In this document: positions 7,463 to 12,500 of the stretch, piece by piece | Layout of the letters: the number at the start of each line of letters is the position of its first letter | Position numbering within the stretch: position 1 is the stretch's first letter | DNA from: Actinidia chinensis | Taxonomy: Eukaryota > Streptophyta > Magnoliopsida > Ericales > Actinidiaceae | NCBI GenBank assembly: GCA_009663005.1 | Contig: VIGQ01002365.1 | Location: 1 to 12,500, forward strand | Direction of reading: 5' to 3' | Length of the DNA: 12,500 bases | The notes under the pieces: generated by a model | Databases searched by the model: none | Told to the model about the DNA's origin: nothing | What the model saw: only the letters and a program-made list of their open reading frames with translations | Program-made: the position numbers and the translations under genes

Positions 7463-9523
7463 ATTAAGTTAAAAAAAAAATAATTTTTGGTTATGTGGAA
7501 CAATTAGTATGCTTTTCTTTTTATTATTCGGATGTAATGTTAGGACATGTGATGTATTTTGGTAGAATATAATGGTTGAAGATTTTTATCCTTTTATTAT
7601 TATGCTCCAGATCCATGCCATACATTGAGCTTTAAAGAAAACAGTAGCAAAAAAAATATTAGGATACATATTGGTAACGTGTGTTTTTACTCATAATTGG
7701 TGATTCAATTAGATGCATTTCTTGTATATGCGATAGCCTTAGCACAATGATTTCAATTCTCACGAGAAAAATTCTTAACTCGATGTAAACCAAAAATAAA
7801 CTATCCTATATGAATTTTATGTTTTCATTTGGATGAACACAAATTTCATTATTATACTTAATGAGAATAACTTATATTTGATGTGATAATGTGCACATAT
7901 GGATTTCGACATTTAAATTCGGAGTTTATCATGATGAATTAAATAATTATTATCGATGTGATTTGAAAAAATCCTTCTCCGGATTGTACTTACGATTTGG
8001 GGTGGTGGATCAGAAACTGGTTGATTGATCATCCAACCTCGTGTATCAACTCAAATGCATATGTTTCCTAGGAAGGATAACTTAGTTGGTCTAACACCGT
8101 AATCTATTCCACTTTAATTCACATTCCATTTGGTTTTCGCATGTTACCTAGAAACTAAATTTCTATAATTTTTGTTAAAATTTAAAAATAACTGCCATTA
8201 TTCGAATCATCCATCCAAATATAGTTTTTACAATTATTTTTATTAAAAAATTGGTCAAATTCGTTCATTTATAATCTATATCTATCCACATAGAGCTTTC
8301 CGTTTCATATACTACCATAACCAACCATTTGCTTGCCTAATTTGTAGATGACGCAAATCTCTTGGCCGACATATATGAATGTTCTCCTGTGATTAATGAA
8401 TAAAATATTAATAAGTGTGATAAAATTGTTAAATATTTTGGGTAAAAGTGCATTAAAACATGTGAAAGTGTAAATAGTGTATTATCAGCCGCCAAATAAG
8501 TAGTGGTTACATGACCGATATATACTATTCATATAATGATGATTAATTTAGAGTTAACTGTTTTAGAATCAGTTTTCAAGATACATTTCTTTATTCCCCC
8601 CCCCCTCTTATCCCATTAATTTTTTTATCCACAATCAAAATGATGGATGTTATAGAGTTTTGAAACTCCATTTTAGTGGGTCACATGAAGAAATCACTTT
8701 GTAAACCACAAATTAGTATTATAAATGTTAATTGATTTAGGCTTTTCTTGGGGCCCTTTTTTTTTGTTTTTTTTTTTTGCAAGTTTAATGTGATGCATCC
8801 TGTTTAAAAAATATTCTTTTTAATTCATTAATTAACAAGAGTAGTACGGTGCTAGGCATTGGCTTATAATCCAAAAATGGTGTCAGACAGCCATATCATA
8901 AGCTAGGTTCATAGAGGAGAAGGAACTATCGAATATGTTGAATTAAGAAATTAAAAAAAAAAACATTTGTATAAATAGTTTGTAAACATTTCAATAAGCT
9001 ACGGGAGCTGAATTTTTAAATAAAATTATACAAAATAGTTTACAAATTTTTGTATAGACTAACTATTTTTTGTACTATCCTTTGTAGTTTCGCATACGAT
9101 TTCATAAAACATTATCGCTCTACTAAAATTATTGGAAAACAGGACCTATCGTCCCAACTTTGGTTCCAAGGTTTGACCTCCATAAGGCACAAACTAATCA
9201 GGTTGAGTTCCGTATTGCTTTGATCCATGCTCACATATTAGTCCAACACAACAAAAAATAAAGACGAAAAAAAACCATGGACTTGAATTATTTTTCTTCC
9301 TTCTGAATTACTAATGCATCAAGTGTTTGCACAACGTAAATCAAAGTAGACCATACCATTAAACTGGCTTTCTGTTTTTGTTTTGGTGAATCTACTGTCC
9401 AAATATGCAGCAACACTTATACACAACATGTTGGCCTAATTTTAAAATATACAATAACTAAACCAGCTAAATTCAGCGCTTTTAGACCTATACATGCATC
9501 TATAATCAATATATTGTAGATTT
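7463..9523. other. AT-rich intergenic region
   Basis: The first 100 bases would hold the 3' UTR of the upstream gene; T-rich and TGTAATGT-type sequence near 7530 could serve as poly(A) elements. Beyond that I see no coding frame, RNA gene or clear transposon. Small items are a run of ten C at 8596-8605, long T runs at about 8758-8779, and AT-rich imperfect inverted sequence around TTTGTAAAC and GTTTACAAA at 8980-9050. Confidence 0.55.
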
Positions 9524-10008
9524 TGTTGTGCTCAAAAACAATTATGGATCACACACCACAAAAGACAATAAATATTTATGTGGTCGGCAACGATGCCTAC
9601 GTCACGGAGAGAAATCCCAATCCACTATCAACTGAATTTCCATTACAACTGAGGAGACTCGATCTCAACTCACACCCTCTCCCACAATATTCTCTCTGTC
9701 TTGCCTCTAATCATCACCTCACATCAATTCTGCCTCAGCCCACAACACAACGCGCGTCAAAAATCTATCACCCTCCATCCCTTTTATAGACCCAAGGGAA
9801 GGAGGTGTAGACTCCTACCCAACCCCTCATATTATCCTAGTCATCTAGAAAACAATAGATAAGCACTCTCCAAGAGTTCTAGATAACTCAAAGAGTTTCA
9901 CCATCACATGGACATCCACATGGGACCTCCAATTGAGCTTGGGATTGGTCGTACTGGACTTGGAATCATCCAAGGGCTTGGACTCATCCGCTGGGCTTGG
10001 ACTCAACA
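9524..10008 (-). repeat. 3' LTR of a minus-oriented (Copia-like) retrotransposon
   Basis: The 485-bp segment has perfect inverted ends, TGTTG at 9524 and CAACA at 10008. On the minus strand it starts TGTTGAGTCC. It has a TATA box, TATAAAAG, at 9781-9788 (minus) about 220 bases into the LTR. The far part reads like typical Copia LTR sequence ending in GAGCACAACA. A polypurine tract lies just upstream in element direction, so this is a 3' LTR rather than a solo LTR. The outer flank GATTT (9519-9523) would be one half of a target duplication. The Copia assignment is from remembered resemblance and is not proved by a polyprotein here. Confidence 0.72.
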
Positions 10009-10024
10009 ATCTCCCCTCCAGCCC
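10009..10024 (-). other. Polypurine tract next to the LTR
   Basis: On the minus strand this reads GGGCTGGAGGGGAGAT directly before TGTTGAG. A purine-rich, RNase H-resistant primer for plus-strand DNA synthesis is expected exactly at this place in an LTR retrotransposon. Its presence fixes the orientation of the LTR. Confidence 0.7.
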
Positions 10025-10550
10025 AGGGAGGGGGGTAATCTGATGTCGTTTCAAGTTGTCCTTCTTGACAGCTTCTAATCAGCTCCCCAAATTAAGATCT
10101 GCAAGACAGCATACGAGATACTTAGCCTCATCAACGGGCTACTCCACTTCCCAACGAAGTGTATTGCACATCCAACCGAAGTGCCTGCAACCTATCACCA
10201 AGGTGTCTTCGTGCACCCCCCAATGGGGCGCCTCACACCCCCCAACGGGAGGGGTGCGCCGCAAAAGTACGTCACTTTGCGAGTTGTGTCGTGGCTCCAT
10301 CTCCCTCCCTTGGCGCACAACTGGAAAAAATCAAGTCATTGATCAAATCAAGACAAAGAGACTCGTTTCGGCGGTCACCGCGGCCCTTCGCTTGTACAGT
10401 TTTCTCAAACGACTTGGTCTCTTCCTATGAGCTCTCTATGACATCCTACACTGGTTGCAACACTCGTTGTCTGGCCAGACTTCTGTACATATACCAAAAG
10501 CACTCCCTGCGCTTTGTACCGCCGGATCCTCCAGGTACCATTACGGAATC
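10025..10550 (-). mobile_element. Probable internal remnant of the minus-oriented LTR element
   Basis: The stretch is clearly GC-richer than the surroundings and lies on the internal side of the polypurine tract. I recognise no Copia integrase or reverse transcriptase. A minus-strand stretch reads AKYLVCCLADLNLGS, then a stop, then LEAVKKDNLKRHQI, close to the tract, which may be the decayed end of a polyprotein or of a non-autonomous element's own frame. Plus-strand frames of 124 and 139 codons overlap here but lack domains, and the longer one runs on into the neighbouring LTR. Both are probably chance. Confidence 0.4.
10214..10260. repeat. C/G-rich direct repeat with hairpin potential
   Basis: CACCCCCCAAYGGG occurs twice, at 10214-10227 and 10236-10249, 22 bases apart. 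The second copy can also fold: CACCCC pairs with GGGGTG at 10251-10256, and GGCG with CGCC beyond it, leaving a small bulge. The spacing is not a multiple of three, so it does not suggest a peptide repeat. Confidence 0.55.
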
Positions 10551-11043
10551 TGATGCAGAAATAAATTTATTTAATTAATATTAATATTATTATTTTTTAA
10601 TTAATTTTTCTTGTAGTATTAGGATTCTAATTTCTTTTTTATAGGATTTATTAAATTCAGAGTATTTTTATTTTGTAGTCTAGTTGATTAGGAATTTAGT
10701 AGGTTTAAGATGCTAGTTTTCTTTCTATGATAAAAGCACGTAATTTTATTTTTGAGAGTTTTTCGATGAATAAAAAAATTGTGAGTGATTAAAGAGACGG
10801 GTTCTCTTTGTTTTCTTCCAATTCTTTGGCTTCTTCGGAATCAACAAATTTTTGATGCCTTTATTCTCGGTATTCTGTGTGACATCAACGGTTTGAAAGC
10901 TTTATTTCGGTCTTCTTTGTGAAATCAAACGAAGTTAAGAAGCGATTCGTTTCCGGCATTCGCCAGAATCCACGGAGGATTCGATTCATCTATCATTTTT
11001 TTATTTTTTTTTTTTTATTTTTATCACGCTTCCGCGCTACTCA
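10551..11043 (+). repeat. 5' LTR of the compact element
   Basis: It starts TGATGCAGAAAT and ends CGCGCTACTCA, giving the standard TG...CA limits and 493 bp. Inside are a TATA-like GATAAAAG near 10730, AATAAA near 10768 as a likely poly(A) signal, and repeated TCGGTATTCTGTGTG-like sequence near 10867. The right end is fixed by the primer-binding site, which begins three bases later. Confidence 0.88.
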
Positions 11044-11045
11044 GT

Positions 11046-11057
11046 TGGTATCAGAGC
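11046..11057 (+). other. Primer-binding site for initiator Met tRNA
   Basis: TGGTATCAGAGC is a perfect match to the 3' end complement of plant initiator methionine tRNA, the commonest primer of plant LTR retrotransposons. It follows the 5' LTR end CA by two bases (GT), which is the usual spacing. Confidence 0.92.
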
Positions 11058-11072
11058 TTGCGCTCGGTCCTG

Positions 11073-11195
11073 ATGGATTCATGGCACAAATGTGATATTC
11101 AAGTGGTACGCATGCCGACATCGAAGATGTGTAACAAATATGATGAGATGCGGTCTAACGTGGCCCATTTACATCAAAATATTATCCGACCATAG
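11073..11195 (+). pseudogene. Short gag-position reading frame, 40 codons
   Basis: An ATG fifteen bases after the primer-binding site opens a 40-codon frame starting MDSWHKCDIQVVRMPTSK and ending at TAG (11193-11195). Its position is that of a gag start codon. I recognise no gag domain. The next frame in the element is in a different phase, so this could be the truncated beginning of a former polyprotein. Confidence 0.35.
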
Positions 11196-11208
11196 TGGAT
11201 GGGAATAA

Positions 11209-11481
11209 TTGCCAATCTTCGACGAAGAAAGAACCCATGAAGAAATTATGAAGTCAACCAAAGAAGAAATCATTGTGGTAGTCTCCAATGAGACTACGGA
11301 TGTTGAGCAGAAAGAAATGGTGTTTGTCCTATTTCTTGGATCAATTGAAGGCAAACACGTCGGTTTGTTCAAGTTTGAAAAAATTAATCTAAAAAAATAC
11401 AAGATGGCCGACAGCCAAGTGCAGACGTGTTCAAATGATTTTCCAATCAATGAAAACTCGAGGGACGAGTTTTTTTTTTAG
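11209..11481 (+). CDS. 90-codon open frame inside the compact element, unknown
   Basis: I do not recognise a family. The predicted protein is highly charged at its N terminus (FDEERTHEEIMKSTKEE), has a hydrophobic centre (MVFVLFLGSIEGKHVGLFKF), and ends NENSRDEFFF. The last residues are encoded by DNA reading CTCGAGGGACGAGTTTTTTT, which resembles the tail that precedes the purine tract in many plant LTR elements. This suggests the frame is the fused remainder of a polyprotein end plus other sequence. It runs to ten bases before the 3' LTR. An opposite-strand frame (11169-11450) overlaps and is most likely a shadow. Whether the protein is made is unknown. Confidence 0.4.
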   Translation: MPIFDEERTHEEIMKSTKEEIIVVVSNETTDVEQKEMVFVLFLGSIEGKHVGLFKFEKINLKKYKMADSQVQTCSNDFPINENSRDEFFF

Positions 11482-11491
11482 CGGGGAAGAA
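11482..11491 (+). other. Purine tract before the 3' LTR
   Basis: CGGGGAAGAA lies directly before the 3' LTR start, where the polypurine primer for plus-strand synthesis is expected. Together with the primer-binding site it fixes the element as plus-oriented. Confidence 0.65.
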
Positions 11492-11996
11492 GATTGCAGA
11501 GAAATTAAATTTATTTAATTAATTATGAATTATTATTAATTTTTATTAATTTATTTTTAGTATTAGGATTCTAATTTCTTTTTAATTAGGATTTTATTAA
11601 ATTCAGTAGTAGTGATTTTGTAGTCTGTAGTGATTTATATTTGAATTTTAGTAGGTTAGAATTCTAGTTTCTTTCTATTATAAAATAAGCATGTAATTTT
11701 ATTGTAGAGAGTTTGATGAATAAAAAAAGTGAGTGATTAAAAGAGACGGTTCTCTTTTTTTTCCTTCCAATGCTTGGCATTTTCGGAATCAAAAGTTTTG
11801 AGCCGTTATTATCGGTATTCTGTGTGAATCAACGGGTTTTGAAGCGCCTTTAGTATTCTCGGTATTCTTTGTCCTCAACGAGTTTAAAGGAAGGATTTCG
11901 TTTCCGGCATTCGCAGAATCAACGGGAAATATTCATATCAATCATCATTTTTTTATGTTTTTATTTTTTTATTTTTTATTCAGCTTCCGCGCTGCA
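11492..11996 (+). repeat. 3' LTR of the compact element
   Basis: This aligns with the 5' LTR over its full length. Shared stretches include TAGTATTAGGATTCTAATTT, GAGTGATTAAA, GAGACGG, TCGGTATTCTGTGTGA, TTTCGTTTCCGGCATTCGC and CTTCCGCGCTG/ACT. It starts near GATTGCAGAGAAATT, a worn version of TGATGCAG, and ends GCTGCA. It has a TATAAAAT near 11680 and AATAAA near 11718. Just after it, TCGGTATC resembles the start of a primer-binding site. Confidence 0.87.
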
Positions 11997-12500
11997 TCGG
12001 TATCCCTAAAGTACCTGCGCTTGCGTGCGTACCTCTATGCAAACGGTTTGTTCTTGTCCACTCTTCTGCAATACCACTGAAGACCATGTCGGACAGTAGA
12101 TCTCTTGTCTGGACAGTCCCCTTCCAGTCAATAGACCTTCTAGTCTTCTTTCCCCACAGCAGTCTCCTTGTTCCTTGGAAACTCTCAGAGGTTCCTACAC
12201 TAGCGTCAAGGATGCACCTTTTGAACTAGATCCCAATGAAATCAATTCTTTCGTAGATTAGGGACATGACTACCTCAGTCAAAGTCACAGGACCTCCAGG
12301 CAGCAATGCGGAACCGGACTGATCCTCTGCCAAACAACTCTGCGAGCGTGTGTAGCATCCAACGTCCCTCGCATGCTGCCATATGTAGAGAACACCTCCT
12401 AGTTCTGCACAAGTGGTAACCCACTGCCTGAATCAAATATCCCATCTGAACTATCCATCTTCCAATGCTGCTAGGAGTACATCACTCTCATCCTCATAGC
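11997..12500. other. GC-richer sequence, unidentified, possibly host retroelement
   Basis: Composition is close to balanced GC and unlike the AT-rich intergenic DNA. On the minus strand one frame runs the whole stretch with only three stops (12451-12453, 12433-12435 and 12226-12228). It contains VVMSLIYERIDFIGI and RDLLSDMVFSGIAEEW. On the plus strand another frame is open from about 12005 to 12226. I recognise neither. The similar composition of 10025-10550 suggests both could belong to one element split by the compact element. The window ends inside it. Confidence 0.35.

Larger units (their letters stand above)
10551..11996 (+). mobile_element. Compact non-autonomous LTR retrotransposon
   Basis: Two direct repeats of about 0.5 kb flank about 0.45 kb of internal DNA. 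Order on the plus strand is 5' LTR, primer-binding site, internal region, purine tract, 3' LTR. The internal region is far too short for gag-pol, so the element would have depended on enzymes made by a relative. The overall length of about 1.45 kb puts it near the TRIM/small-LARD size range. The LTRs differ by many substitutions and small indels, roughly 80% identity by eye, so the insertion is old. Flanks do not show a flush 5-bp target duplication. Confidence 0.88.

Noticed and set aside
9523..9789. Plus-strand 88-codon open frame
   Set aside because: It sits inside, and antisense to, the minus-oriented LTR and ends at that LTR's TATA box. LTRs are normally non-coding.
9845..10054. Minus-strand 69-codon open frame
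   Set aside because: It crosses the polypurine tract into the LTR, so most of it would be LTR sequence; it has no domain.
10056..10578. Overlapping plus-strand frames of 124 and 139 codons
   Set aside because: They overlap in different frames, arise from GC-rich low-stop sequence, contain no recognisable domain, and the longer one runs into the 5' LTR of the compact element.
1..12500. tRNA, rRNA or other structured RNA genes
   Set aside because: TGGTATCAGAGC and its relatives are retroelement primer sites, not tRNA genes. I saw no tRNA B-box with a matching cloverleaf and no rRNA-like sequence.

Overview
This window looks like nuclear DNA of a flowering plant. It is strongly AT-rich with long A and T runs. 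Its only convincing cellular gene model has plant-style T-rich introns, a TATA box preceded by a CT-rich patch, and a CTAAC branch-point-like site. Most other recognisable sequence is decayed plant LTR retrotransposons. I see no rRNA, tRNA, CRISPR array or prokaryotic operon. I did not find a convincing undescribed system; the interest lies in the retroelement structures and one unidentified small gene.

Layout. 1-1400: AT-rich non-coding DNA with a GGT-rich patch and scraps resembling transposon ends. About 1400-1806: probable 3' LTR of the element that follows. About 1806-4247, minus strand: relic of a Ty3/gypsy chromovirus, in element order partial reverse transcriptase, RNase H, integrase and chromodomain. 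It has many stops, frameshifts, an internal deletion and two tandem duplications; gag and protease are absent. About 4250-4500, plus strand: probable end of another LTR with a primer-binding-like site, meeting the gypsy relic head to head. 4500-5550: AT-rich DNA with a possible fold-back.

5560-7462, plus strand: a promoter-like region, then a three-exon model for a protein of about 122 residues with a glycine/arginine-rich stretch near its C terminus. I cannot name it. 7463-9523: AT-rich intergenic DNA without a recognisable gene.

9524-10008: a minus-oriented LTR with TGTTG...CAACA ends and a polypurine tract beside it at 10009-10024, followed by GC-richer probable internal sequence to 10550. 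10551-11996, plus strand: a compact non-autonomous LTR element with two LTRs of about 0.5 kb, an initiator-Met tRNA primer-binding site, 0.45 kb of internal DNA with a 90-codon open frame, and a purine tract before the 3' LTR. 11997-12500: GC-richer sequence with open but unidentified frames, possibly the same host element as 10009-10550.

The genes do not form a pathway. The window reads as one small gene in a gene-poor, nested-transposon neighbourhood. Stops in the gypsy relic fall repeatedly where the family has Trp or Gln, as expected from decay of methylated cytosines in a silenced transposon.
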